A stretch of DNA of 64,000 nucleotides from Fasciola hepatica (lineage: Eukaryota > Platyhelminthes > Trematoda > Plagiorchiida > Fasciolidae), in the NCBI GenBank assembly GCA_948099385.1, contig CANUEZ040000129.1, forward strand, positions 6,578,501 to 6,642,500, given 5' to 3'. A model generated the notes under the pieces. The model saw nothing but the letters and a program-made list of their open reading frames with translations, made no database searches and was not told where the DNA came from. Below, one piece after another: positions 51,759-63,644 of this stretch; positions within the stretch are counted from its first letter, which is position 1; the number at the start of each line of letters is the position of its first letter. The position numbers and the translations under genes were made by a program.

Positions 51759-54700
51759 GTAAGCTTAAATTCATTGTGATTGATCATTGTTTATTTTAAT
51801 ACGTGGGCTCTGCGAAAAATAATATCCATGACTATAATTAAGAAGGTACGACTGCATGAACATTCCAGTTTGAACTACCGGGAACTATTTTCTGGGCGCA
51901 TCAGTTTATTTCGCTATCTCTCAGCTAATACGCCGGTCGGGAACCGAGAGTTTAAGAATGGGAAAAAAGTAGAGTATGATGAGTGGTCTTATTAAGTAAA
52001 TGAAAGTGCGGAAAACCAGGAAAGTCATCGATGGCGATACACCATCATGTATCCCACTGTCTTTGACTATTGACTAGATGCATATCTTTAACCCTACCGT
52101 GCATGGCTTATTCCACTGGTAATTGTTTTTACTCTTTTCCACCATGTATTATCATTAGCTGATCACCTTCACTTATATTCCAAAAACGCCTCAGCATGGT
52201 CGGTACCTGAAAGCTGCACCTTTAATAATGTGCGATAGACAGTTGGGAAGAAATACCTAATAGCAGAGCGACCATGCATAAATCTGCCCGGAATGAGTTC
52301 AGTCAAGAACTCAGGACTATTCCAGCGATGAATTCAGTCCAGTCTCAATCAAATCGTTTCAGAATTGAGAGCCATTGAATAATATCAATGTTTGGTTCCA
52401 TATGCGAACTGTTAAGGTTGGTTGCCTTACCACGTTGTTTCTTCAGCAGACGAGTTCGTCGCTCCCTTGTGCTACGCGTTGACCACCTGTACGTTGCTCC
52501 GACTGTTATAAGTGGAATGCAGTGCTCTTCCATGAGGGTTGCACGTGCACGATCTGCGAAGACAAAAAGAAAACGGTGAACCGGAGTTGAGTAATTACAT
52601 AGGTAAGCATCAACATATACACCGAAAAGGATGGGCATGGCGATCTATACCTGAGCGCGTTACATTGTTCCCCCCCCCCCAACGAAAGAATACTGTCCAC
52701 AGTGTTATGTACTCCCTCGCCACACACAAACCGGGAATGTTCGGTTCACCCGGACTACTTACCGGGTAGGCCATTTTACAACATCGCTATCGGCCACATA
52801 GCGTCTCAAAATTACCCGATTACCAAGGCCTCCCATTCTACACGGTCCCGTTGGCAGGCTTTAATACCGATGAAGATGAATGTGGCGATCTATATCTGAG
52901 CGCGGTACATTCTTATCAGCACTATGTGAACAACTTAACCAACGATGTTCCCCACAACCCGTAAGAAAGAGAAGAGGATCGGGAGAGAAAGTAATTAGTG
53001 TATTTTGGCGAGAGGCTGTGTGAGGAGCGGGCAACCGTGTTTGGCCGACGTCCAGTTAAACGATGTTGAACGAATGAGTAAAGTTGAGTCTGGATACACG
53101 ACCATGACGAGCAATCGTGGTTTTGCCTGTGAGGCAGATCATTTGCCCATTGCATTGCAACAATCAAAATGGAGTTACTGAACGAAAACCTCGTTACAAG
53201 TAAACTATTAAAGATGGATTACAGATTGCTTATGAATTGTCCGTGTATTCTAAGCCACTAATTCAACTTTCTTTTAGTCTTACACAAACGTCTGAGATCT
53301 GATAGACTGTCTGCGTCGTGCATTTTGAACTGTGTGCTTCAGGTATACATCGATTTATCGGAACGTTGCCAAAATAAACACTACTTTTTCCACGTGAGTA
53401 AATAATCCTGATAGAAGAACAACACTTTGGCAAACAAGCTTACTTTGAGTGCTTCATCTACTAGTCAATTACACTAAAACTAGAAAATGGAGTTTTGCCC
53501 ACTTATATCGAACAGTCTGTCCTATACAGACGTTATATTGGCGATGTATTTTGTCACTGACATTTCCCAAAGTCCTTTAGCAGTATTGGACCGATTTATT
53601 CGGCTCATAAGAACATCAGTTTCACCTTAGAGTTTAAGTCTGAGCAAGGGCTGGCGTTTCTTGATATTATTATTGTCGCGGCGCGGTGAAGAACCACTGA
53701 AACGTTGCATTCACAGAAGGAGAACGTGGACAGGACAACGTGTCAACTACCATTGTTTTCCCCCGATGCGGTGTAGAAGAAGTTTAATCCGATGCACCAC
53801 TAGTCGAGTAAGATGGCTTTGCCCATTCAATACACTGAATGATGAACTAGCCACGGTCAGGTTAATTTTTCTTGGAAGATGGGTACCCAGAATGCCTTAC
53901 TGATGGTTGCATGGTACTTACTGGGAAAAAACCGACGAACCCAACAGTAGGAGAGAAATCAGTCCACATTACACCATCTTTCAAAGGCGGTACGTGCTCG
54001 AGGACAATGAGCAAACGTCTCCGATACTGAGTGGGAAACATTACTTAACGGGTTTGCGTGTTCTGTACTCTTCCAAACGAGCTCTCTCATACAGATAAGT
54101 GACAGGCTACCGACAGAGATGACCTCCTTCGGTGTTTACCGATTCACCTGTTCCTGTGGGGCAAGTTATGCCGGTAGTACCACCAGACGCCTGGCCTATC
54201 GGATGAAAAAACACCACCGAACTTGGCCTAGTCGGGGACCAATAAGGGCAGGAGCATGCGCGATTGCTATTCACCTGGCTGAAACGAATCACGCCATGTA
54301 TGTGCGGGGTTTGTTTCGTCCGATCTATTCGCTCACCGGGGTTCTATCCAGCGGAGGCAATAACAATCCGACTAAACAACCTCCCGCCACGCTGTGCGCT
54401 CAAAGGCAGTTCGTAAGATCCTTCATCCTCCCGTGACCGGGCGTTTGAACTGCTTCCACTTTATCTGCTGATCCGAGCTCATTTTGCAGATAATTGTCAC
54501 CAATTACGCGGTCAGTACATGAACATTCACAGCTCCAATCCCCACCCCGGTCTACCCCCTTTTAAGCACGTTGTTTTCTTGAAATAAACAACCAACATTC
54601 GTCTCTCCTTCCATTGTTTACCTGGGTTATATAATGTGCTGTAATTGGCCGATAGATGAAGCACTGAAAGCAAGTTTGTTCGCCAAAATATTACTTTCGC

Positions 54701-57700
54701 GTTGGGTCATTTACTGGTTACCTTAGAAGAGCCTGATTTCCAAAACGTAGTGAGCAGCTGACTATTGTTTTGTTGTTTTTTAATGTTTGAAATGCAGTCC
54801 GTGGCCTTAATTTTCGCGTCTTTGACGGTTCATCCCGGATACATGGTTTTTCATTTGAAGGTGACCCATCGACAGCACCAAACCTTGTTTTTTGTCTTCT
54901 CAACATGTAGTCGTAAAACTGAACTTTTTTCGGTTTTTACCTACCGTGCACAATGGGTGCGCTTTACCTTCCCGTCAATCCTCTTGCGTTTAGTGGGGTG
55001 AATTGTTTTAGTACTGTATCTATGGCAATCAAACAGTTGATTATTACAGGTTTGGCCTTCGCTGTTCACAGTTACCTCATAAATTGCCAGTCGTGTTGCA
55101 TTACTTTAAACTAGTAAAGACATTGATTTTGAAATCAGCTGTACCAACCAATGTACGTACTGTTGAACCCATTCGGTCGCCTATATGCTCGTTACGAAGT
55201 TACTGGTAGGGAAATTAAAAAGTTTCGCGTCTGAAGAAAAAGTAGATGGTTAACTCAACATTTTAAAACCATACAATTGTCTTCATTCAAGTGAGGATTA
55301 TTGGAACATTCTCATGCACGATGTTCAGTGAAGTGGATTCAGCGGGTAACGAATGCCTCTCAAATCTTGGCACAGTACCTATAAGTTGTGGCGCACGGTT
55401 CTTAATCTACGGTGCGAAGTCCCTATGACGTGTGTACCTTAAACAGCATTAAGTCCGAAATCGAAGCTGACCGGTATTGAACTTATATCACCAGAAGGTC
55501 AAACACAACGCTAGTGGAGTTCGACAGAATGCTCTCTACCTGAGGGACAACAAGATAAAAATTAAGGTGCCAATTAAAACAGCTAGATCTTGTATTTCAG
55601 GGAGCTCTTTTTCAGCGGAACCCTATATGCAAGTGGTTACTTTAACGGAAGGAACTAAAATTGCATGAACCGTGGCAGTCGTCTGCAAAACGTATGGGCG
55701 TTGACCATCGAACAAAAAACTTGCTGGTGCTTGTATTCAGTTTTCTTTCAAATGCTAACTGCACCATACCGTGTGCGGTTAAACCTGTTGGAATTGTTAA
55801 GACAATCCGTTTGACCACTAGAATCTGAGGAACCCTTCCGTCTTTCCACAAATCGTTATGCAGTTCCGAGAAATGGATAAACCATTTGTTCGGTAAGATT
55901 TAGGTTTTCGGCATTTTCAGTAGTCTAGATGATATGCACCTTTTGCTGGTGCGTTTTTATCACTCACCTCATCAGCACAATACCACAGTATTTCGGTCTG
56001 ACATGGCAAACTCAAGTTGAGGGGTGGAAATGTCGGGTATTTGTGGACGATTGGCTAACTGACCAGTTTAGGCGTTTCACGATCAAAACGGAAGTGGCGC
56101 ATTATTTAGTCGCCGCAAAATCTAGTTAATGTACAACGTACAGGATGAAGGGTTCATTACTCAATATCAACACACAAACTCACCATTGAAAGCCATGGAA
56201 GCACTGTTCGGCTGTTTCCTCTTTGTTAGGAATCGTCAGCAGTGGTGCTCGATCTTGGGATGTATCAGTATAGAAATAACACACGTTTGCACTGAGCAAA
56301 CCAGGTTGGCTCTCAGCGGTTTGTCTAACGTCAAGTTTGAGCGACGCAGCACCCTTCCGTCACGTGGTTTAAACGGTACAACCCGAATAGTAATCACTTC
56401 GGAGATGAATAATGGGCGACACTTAGTTTCTCTCAATCTCACACCTGTGACCTTTTAGAGGGTCTAAATGATTCGAGTAAGTCGACTTGGATGATCATGA
56501 ATCACACGCGTTACGAATAGGCCATCGGAGCTGGCCGGCTCTTGACGGTTTTTTTTCGCGTCAACACAAGCCCTCGTTACAATTCATTTTTTGTCTCACT
56601 CAGGCTTCTGCGGAAAAGACATCCATGACTGAAACCAATCATTGTGCTGATGGTTATAGTTTAAAGTCAGCAGAAGGGCGCTGTAACATAAAGTGTCGAC
56701 GTGAAGCCGTTGGGAGCCAGCCCGAGTTGTGGTAACGTGTGACTGATGCACTTCGGGTTTGATTTACACTGATGGAGGGTGACCATCTCAGAATACCTTC
56801 CGAATTTGATAGTCAGATAAACTAGTCACATGTATTGAATAACTTTCCTGTAGTTTGCACAGTTCCTTATCAAATACCAGTATAGTCCATGTTTCTGGTT
56901 TGCAAAAGGTCTCAGATCTCAAAACGCACCCTTCTGAATAATTAAACGAATACCATATCAACAAGATGAATCAATGCGACAAAACTCATTTTAAAAATCT
57001 TATTCGAAAATAAAATGTATTTGTTCAGGGAACAAGGGTTATATACCCGGTCCGCTCATTTTCCTGTCAGAACAAAGTTTAGTGACGGACTCACCCATGC
57101 AACAAAACTGTACGCCTTTCAGTTACGAAACGTACATGAAATGTTGCTTCGCAATTCTATTCGTAAAGGCCCAGCTTGACCAAAGAAAGTTGATTTGAGT
57201 TCCTATAGTCCGAGCAACCGCGAAACATGGTTCGCCAAAGAACTTACAGCACCGATTTCAGAGAAAAGTACTTACTTTCTTATCTGAAACTGGTGTGAGG
57301 TAGTGTGCGTGACGACAGCTCAGGCATATAGCACGGTAATATAGGTTTAAAAGCAGCACAAAAATTGAACGTGATTCACAAGACCAGAAAGTACTTTTAC
57401 TTGGCTGTTTCCACTGTTCAAAGGCTCTCTCGGACTTAACAAGAGTTTGTGCTATATAGGACTCCTGAAACATAAGATACGCCAGGGCCGTTTCCGAAAC
57501 TCGCATAAAAACTCCATCCCAATAGTCACAATTCACGCCTCGGATACAATTCTTCACTTCACCGCTTATGCATTAGGTAATGCGGTTTTCATCATTTGTG
57601 TTCAAGATGGCACCTGCATCGCTTTGAGTCTGCACCACTAGGCGTTTGTATGCATTTTGGATAGATTATGTTCGTGTTGATGGCAGTAGATTGCACTACC

Positions 57701-60287
57701 GGGTTTGCTCATACTAACGCAGTTTTGTTGGAACCAGTGGCGAATTCTAGTGGGATTTGTCTGAGGGCTGGTTCGAAGCGTGCGCCCTGTCAACTTTGTG
57801 GACATCACTGGCGATCTCAGCGCTCAAGTTAAGTGACTGAGTGGAAGAGACATGCATTAGAGACCTGAATCCGACGCAATCTCCTCATTAATGGCAGTGA
57901 GAGCACTTGGTAGATGAAAAAATCACAATTTTTGTTATTATTTGTCAAACAGTACTGGTCGTAGCTGTTATGCCTATGTACATAGGTCACGTGTGAACAT
58001 GATCAGAACACTGAGTAAAAGGTGATGGATCTTACCAAACGCGCTCGTTTCCCATAGGTAATCTTTGTACACGACCTCAGCTTTACAACGCCTATCGCAC
58101 CAGTCATCTTTGTTATTAGCGCACAGTTTGCATAATGCGAATTCATGACGAGATGAGACTATACTTAAAGTGCAAATGAGACTATTCAGACACTTGAACG
58201 AGCAATCAGTTTCGTCACGTCTTTGTCGGGTTGATTAGGCCAAGAAATATGGGCTCATTTAGTTGGCTGGGTTTTCCTCTCTTTCGAAGGGCTACACTGA
58301 CGCCGGATCGATCGTACGTTGGACCGGGAGGTCAACCAGTTATGTGGAGGTATATCGGGCTGACGACCCGGCGTGATAGTCATTCACGTGTCACCAGTGT
58401 CTTTGTGTCAAGGAAGTTTTAGTCAACACTCTGACACTTACCTTTGTGGAAAGACAAGACTCAACGTAGATTGACTTGGATCAACATCATTTGTGTGGTC
58501 TCACCCGGACACCATCTGCATTGTGTACCTCATGTGCCTGATGTTGTGATACTGATGAGAGAGATTTATGCTCCAGCTTTTACACGTTGAACGTGTCAAG
58601 AATCAGTTAAAACGTACGGTCTGCACGTGGATCTGGCGTATCAGTGAAATCTATGGGTTTGAGTTGGTTAGCTTGCCAAACTCATAGGTCCGATCGACGC
58701 CAATCTCGTAGACAACGTATCCACGCCTTCAGTGAGCATGACCAAGAGTTCACTTTTTCTTAAGTGTCCCGATTTACTTTTGCCAACATCTTTCAGCTTG
58801 GATAAAGACGTGTTGGTAGGTCCCACTGCGTCGGTTTATTTACTGCTTCATTGTTATTGGGCAAACTGTTTTTTTCCCAGATGTATTCGGCGGAAAAATT
58901 GAAAGGAGTAAATCGTACTTGCTTTACGGAGAAATCAAGACTCCCTGACACGTGTCACTGGTCGATAATTCAGAAACGAAACTGCGTGCAAATGCTGTAT
59001 CAGGTTGGCACAGAAGGGTCAATTCAGGAGGTACGGATCAATGCACATCTGAACGTGTCTACATGATGGTACATATAAGAACGGATTAACCGGTGAAAGC
59101 GAGAATACTGGTTCGATAGATTGTCAGCGCGTGTTAATCGCTGAGACTCCCAGGAATGAACCCGGACGTTCGTTGCTGGAACGTTTTTACTTCCATTTCC
59201 AGTGGTTTAGAGTGTTTGCTTACCACCTTGGAAGTAAGAAGTTCGAATCCACCCACCGCCGGATACCTTGGTGGTATACAGTAATACGTTTTCGTCGGCT
59301 TGTACCCACACTTAACCTACTGGGACCTCACATGGCTTCCTGCCACTCCAAACCCCACGGTCTGATTGCCGGTTGTCCCTAATAGTACATTGAACCCTTG
59401 AGACTATGAGGCATGCCTCTTTCACTGCACTCATACGCAACCGTGTAATAAAAAGTCGATATCCTGAACTTCGAACCACTGTTTATTATACACTACTTCC
59501 GTTGTTTACTGGACGTTATCATCCATTTCGATCCACACCTGCGGACTCCGAGGAAGCCTTGTTGTCTAGTCGTATATGGTCACGCCAATGCCAAAGCAAT
59601 TTGTCTTGCACGGCGACTTCTGGTTACTAATGTGCTGGTAATCAGAGGTTCACCTGCGGACCAAGGGCTTAATCTAAACAAGTTGCTTTGCTTAGAACGC
59701 GTGTCACGAAGATCCTTAAGCAGACTTCCTCAGTACGTTTGTGGAGACAGGTCTTCGTTGGACGATAAATCGAAATGACCAGCCCCATTTGTGAAAAGTG
59801 TATCGATTAGTGGTGTATACTTCTTCCCCTACTTGATTTTTTCGCTTTTTATTTTCTCATCGCTTTGCTTATTTCAAGTCCGACTGTGATCATGAGAGGC
59901 AACAAACAGAAACAGAAATGCAGTGCAAGCACGGTAACGGAATTGAATATGATACCCTGGCGAAAACAGTGTCACCTGCACACCTTGATAAACGACGCTT
60001 TCCTGGGTGGCAGTTTATAGCACTAGTATTTTGGTTTTTCATGAACGTCGACAGTCGATTATCCGCATTTTCTTCATTCCTCAAGGTTTATCAAGAAGCA
60101 TTTACAAGCAGATGGCCCCGATCCAGTCGAGTTTGAGGCAATGCGTGTGGAGCTAGCCGAGATGCGACAAAAATTGGAGCAACTTGAAGCGGAGAATGCC
60201 CAACTGAAGCGGAATTCCGCATCCAGGAATCACAGCCCAGCTGCAGCTGCCGGTTCAAGTACCGAAGAGGCGAATACAACAGCTTGA
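51527..60287 (+). CDS. MYCBP (AMY-1, c-Myc-binding protein) orthologue, four exons
   Basis: Coding exons 51527-51541, 51582-51654, 51710-51758 and 60086-60287 join to 339 bases, a 112-residue protein. Each boundary is a GT-AG pair with matching phase. Residues 1-29 (MSSYK, then DSKREEFRKYLEKAGVLDTLTK) and 30-46 (VLVGLYEEPSKPDNALE) follow human MYCBP (103 residues) almost position by position: DSKREQFRRYLEKSGVLDTLTK, VLVALYEEPEKPNSAL. Residues 47-59 keep the F-(I/L)-K-H-L block and 60-88 form a coiled coil (VELAEMRQKLEQLEAENAQLK). The Ala/Ser/Thr tail is specific to this gene. In vertebrates MYCBP binds the c-Myc N-terminus and A-kinase anchoring proteins; the green-algal orthologue is an axonemal protein. 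The helical N-terminus acts as a docking module. Introns are 40, 55 and 8327 bases; the last carries a Penelope element. Confidence 0.93.
52510..52665 (+). repeat. Dispersed repeat, copy 1
   Basis: Shares GTTGCACGTGCACGATCTG, then GTAAGCATCAACAT-like and GATGGGC-TGGCGATCTAT blocks in the same order, with an inverted copy at about 63437-63580. A third, partial copy (TGGCGATCTATATCTGAGCG) lies at 52881-52912. The type of element is unknown. Confidence 0.6.
53590..54436 (+). pseudogene. Penelope-like element: RT end and GIY-YIG endonuclease
   Basis: From 5': KNISFTLEFKSEQGLAFLDIII (53609-53678), the stretch that follows the RT core of Penelope-like elements. Then, in another frame, TGQRVNYHCFPPMRCRRSLIRCTTSRV and TLNDELATVRLIFL (to 53880). 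Then, in a third frame from 54119, the GIY-YIG nuclease: FGVYRFTCSCGASYAGSTTRRLAYRMKKH, with GVY at residues 5-7, YAG at 17-19 and the following Arg. A His-rich section HLAETNHAM follows. Frameshifts and stops separate the parts and the main RT motifs are missing, so the copy is dead. It lies in the long intron of the MYCBP-like gene, same strand. Confidence 0.8.
59196..59265 (+). repeat. tRNA-like relic (possible SINE head)
   Basis: A-box-like TGGTTTAGAGTG at 59203-59214 and a near-perfect B box AGTTCGAATCC at 59240-59250, with spacing close to that of a tRNA. The flanking CCAGTGG and CCACCGCCGG hint at a lost acceptor stem. It resembles the segment at 47012-47081 only in general form. Confidence 0.35.
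60086..60287 (+). CDS. MYCBP-like gene exon 4 (terminal)
   Basis: Acceptor TTTTCTTCATTCCTCAAG then G|TTT ATC AAG AAG CAT. The leading G completes the Glu codon split by intron 3. It encodes residues 47-112: the F-I-K-K-H-L block, the coiled coil rich in Glu, Leu and Gln, and a tail ending in EEANTTA and TGA (60285-60287). Confidence 0.92.
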
Positions 60288-60437
60288 AGCGAGAATCTAT
60301 GCATCGTCCTGCGTCTATTGTTTTACACATGTTGCGCTGGTCAACAAGGGGATCCTAATCTCGAAAACATTCTGTATTGTTACTAACCTGATAAGGTTAC
60401 AACCTACGAATGGGGTGTTTTTTTTTACTGGATCAGG

Positions 60438-60443
60438 ATTAAA
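60438..60443 (+). terminator. Candidate poly(A) signal of the MYCBP-like gene
   Basis: ATTAAA, the common variant of AATAAA, about 150 bases after the stop codon. No better match lies between them. Confidence 0.35.
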
Positions 60444-60449
60444 TGAACT

Positions 60450-62590
60450 CGATTTTTCACATATCCCGCGTGTAAACATACAGCTTACGCTTTTTATGCA
60501 TCCAACGATTGACGAATAGATTTTGCATCCTAAATACCACCGTCTTTGTAATATCTAATCACCGAGATCAAAAGAGGGACAGAAATCGCACCCTTCAACT
60601 CGCATTGCACGATCTGGAAAGAAACCGGAGGTCGATATGATGTCACACCGGTGATTTGGTGGCGATTGTCGGTGGTCTTATATCTCTACAGACCCATAAT
60701 TAACCGAGCACATTGGTCATGTGAACGGCGTTGAAATTTTGGTGGCCTCATGCACCACAAGTTCTCCTTTTACTTCTAGACGACTATTTGCAGGCCAGAT
60801 TGTACCAAGGGATCGTTGTCATTACAGCGAAATGCATCAAAGCTCAATGAAGGGTCCCGTTGTATGAACCACGGCTTATCAGCCTTTGTTAAAGGTTGTC
60901 TAAGTTACCTTGAGGCGGTGACCTCCTGGGGAGGAGGGGGGGGGACGCACGCGTCCGGTCTGTAAGGGCACAAAAAGATGAAAAGCTCCGTGAGCCGTAG
61001 CTCATTGGGCGTATCAGCCGGCTTCCCACACTTATTTCAACCGAAAATCAAGATTGTAGCCAACAGCGTGTTGTTACATTTGTATGCTAACCAGAGCGCG
61101 GTATATCCTGCACAAAAACAAAGCGACACGCGGTCCCTTTTATTGACTGTTGGATCTATACATGAGAAGTGTTTGCTGTGACAATCTTAAATAATCACTT
61201 AGGTGTGGGTTTTTGATGAAGGGAGATGAATTTACCAGTAAGCTCAGATAAAGTCCAACCCGCAGAAAAATGTACGTTTTTACAACGGGAGAAAACAGAC
61301 TAACCCAGTGAAATTATCCATGCAGGTAAGCACCAAATCACTAGATCATATACACAGATAAACAGCACTATTCTGAGTTCGGCACAACCACAGGTGACAT
61401 AGTTAGCCCATTTCAATCTTCACGGAACTCCCCGTTAAACTGCTAAGCGTGGTCAACAGTTATTCGAGATATCCAGATGTTGTGTTCGGGCTAGGTAGAT
61501 TAGCACACTGACCGTCACTGATGGGCATAGACCGCACCGCCACGATGTCAATAGGGAAGAGTACAATCTAAAGGGGGATGAACAAACGACTTCTGACCGG
61601 GAATTGCGTGACGTAAATGGAGGTGATGCTTACACAAAGGCGACGCGGGCTGGGTCGACGTTTAAAACAGACGGGAGATAGAGTGGCCGCGTACACATAA
61701 GCAATGAAAAGTACACAAAGGAGCACACTCAGCCTCTAGAAAAGGATATTCGCCTAGAATTGTCAGTGAAGACTCAAATAATCAATAAACGCATTGCGGG
61801 AATAGCAAGACTGGATTCCCTAGTTCACAATTCACATTACTTGGGTATTTTACTCAGCAGTGCGATGACAGCTCTAGGTTAGTGAGTCCGGAATAGTGTT
61901 TCATTCGTCAACTAGCGAAAGAACAGTCTGTGGAACTGATGGTTCACTAATTCGAAATCGGTAGTGGTGTCTCGAACGTTGAGTGAAGCATTGTGAGACA
62001 GTTTAACTGATCTCCAGTATCAACTTGTTAGGAAGATTCGCTATTTCTGGAATTGTAGATAATTCGGACAAGTCAATGTATTATTTTCGTATAGAACTAC
62101 TTAACTTCCGAGTAATCCAACATTCTTACTTTTAAATCAAATTTAATTTTTCTTCTGTTCACGGCCGCCGTTTCGCTCCACTGTGATTTTACTGTTGCAT
62201 TTCCCCGTTTCTGATTGGTCCATTCCCACAATGATAAATGATTCGAGCAACGTTTTTCCACTCGTGTGGTCCGGAGGAATGTAGAGAGACTCAGTTCTTC
62301 ATCAAACACGATAATGTGCTGACCAGACGATAAATGTAGTTGAGTATGGCAGGTCACCTATTTAAATTTCAGCAAGACCCGAGCTTGCAAAACCGTAGCT
62401 GGTCCCGTCTCAGATAAAGCTAACTAGCTATGACAATTACCCACAAACCCAGTTTAGCTGGGTACTATTGCCAGTGCAACTACCACAGAAATACAACTAT
62501 CGAGCAGTCTGTTAAAGACCTTTCAGGAAAACAAATTCTTTGCGAGTTTCCGAATGTGAGGAGTTTACCAGTGTTTAAGTATTAATTTTT
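60450..62590. other. Unrecognised
   Basis: No exon that I can support. A run of G (GGAGGAGGGGGGGGG-like) lies near 60930-60945. Confidence 0.3.
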
Positions 62591-62792
62591 GTCAGAAGGG
62601 TTTTTGAACAGTATTATGCAATTCCTCAGTGACAATTTTCTTCGTTACTCGAGATGTGGACTAAATACGGTACAGGAACTTAACGAGACAGGATTTCGCT
62701 CTATCGTTCAAAACACGCCAATTATACACGTTGAGTTGTCAGACTGCCGTACAGATGACGAATCAGTTTTGCTTGATACGCATAATCAATGA
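62591..62792 (+). CDS. Possible coding exon, unknown product
   Basis: After an acceptor-like TTTTTGTCAG (ending about 62595) the frame reads FLNSIMQFLSDNFLRYSRCGLNTVQELNETGFRSI and then IIHVELSDCRTDDESVLL, ending TGA at 62792. The last part has the L-x-x-C-x-x-x-D spacing seen in some leucine-rich repeats, but this is weak. It could be a chance frame. Confidence 0.2.
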
Positions 62793-63315
62793 ATATCACA
62801 GAACTATTAGGGATGATATTGCGAGCTGTTTCCACGACAAGGTCAAATGCAACCGGTATATTCTCATGAAAAATGAACTCAAGTGTTCCGTTACGATCAG
62901 AGGATCACAGATCACGAATGCAGTATCAGTTCAGTTCATTCAACCAATAACTTTTCATTTATGTGCTCTAATTTTGGCTTCTACCCCGCAGCACTGTCTT
63001 GTTGAGAGCAGAATGTATAGAAGCGTAAAGTGAGAAAAACCAAAAGCAAAGTGTCACTGACAGTTAATTCTCTCTATCCTTGCTTGAAGGCTGCCATCGC
63101 TTCTAATCCACAACATTCGATAGTTGTTATCCCACTGGAGCTGAGGTGTGAATGCAAATGTGCACGTGGGTCACGTGACCGACACCCCGTGGTTAATGAT
63201 GCTGAGATCACGACCACTGCAAATTCACCACAAAACAAGTCGATCATCTAAACGAAACCTGAAGAAAACACGACACACTATGGCATACCCTATGTCACAC
63301 CTGTTTTTTTTGCAG

Positions 63316-63441
63316 CCGCGTTACTTTACTGGAGAAGAAAAGGATGAGACTTCTCTTATACAGTGCGTTTACAAAGAGTCAACCAACCTGAAGGCGAATA
63401 ACCTGGCATACATGTGCACGAGTTTTGGTTACTATCTATAG
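63316..63441 (+). CDS. Probable terminal coding exon, unknown product
   Basis: A very strong acceptor (CTGTTTTTTTTGCAG) ends at 63315 and is followed by 41 open codons, PRYFTGEEKDETSLIQCVYK ... NLAYMCTSFGYYL, and TAG at 63439. The ending, two hydrophobic blocks with CVY then T-FGYYL, is faintly like the C-terminus of Tctex-type dynein light chains, but about seven residues would be missing and I do not rely on it. Upstream exons are not identified. Confidence 0.35.
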   Translation, partial: PRYFTGEEKDETSLIQCVYKESTNLKANNLAYMCTSFGYYL

Positions 63442-63580
63442 CGCGCTCAGACATAGATCGCCAAGCCCATCTTTATCGATGTGAGTGTTGATGCTTGCTT
63501 AGGCAATTACTGAGCTCCGGCTCACGGAGTTTGTTTCGTGTCGTTTCAGATCGTGCACGTGCAACTTTCACGGAATACTG
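63437..63580 (-). repeat. Dispersed repeat, inverted copy 2
   Basis: The reverse complement matches 52510-52665 in order: GTTGCACGTGCACGATCTG, GCAAGCATCAACA, AAGATGGGCTTGGCGATCTA. It starts at the stop codon of the candidate exon to its left. Confidence 0.6.
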
Positions 63581-63644
63581 CGTCCAACAAACTACATTAC
63601 CTCAGCATGATCTCGCCACAAAACAAATCAAAAAAGGATAGAAG

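Larger units (their letters stand above)
51759..60085 (+). other. Intron 3 of the MYCBP-like gene (8.3 kb)
   Basis: Holds a dispersed repeat (52510-52665, with a short echo at 52880-52912), a decayed Penelope-like element (53590-54436), a tRNA-like relic near 59200, and otherwise unrecognised sequence. No other coding exon was recognised inside it on either strand. Confidence 0.75.
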
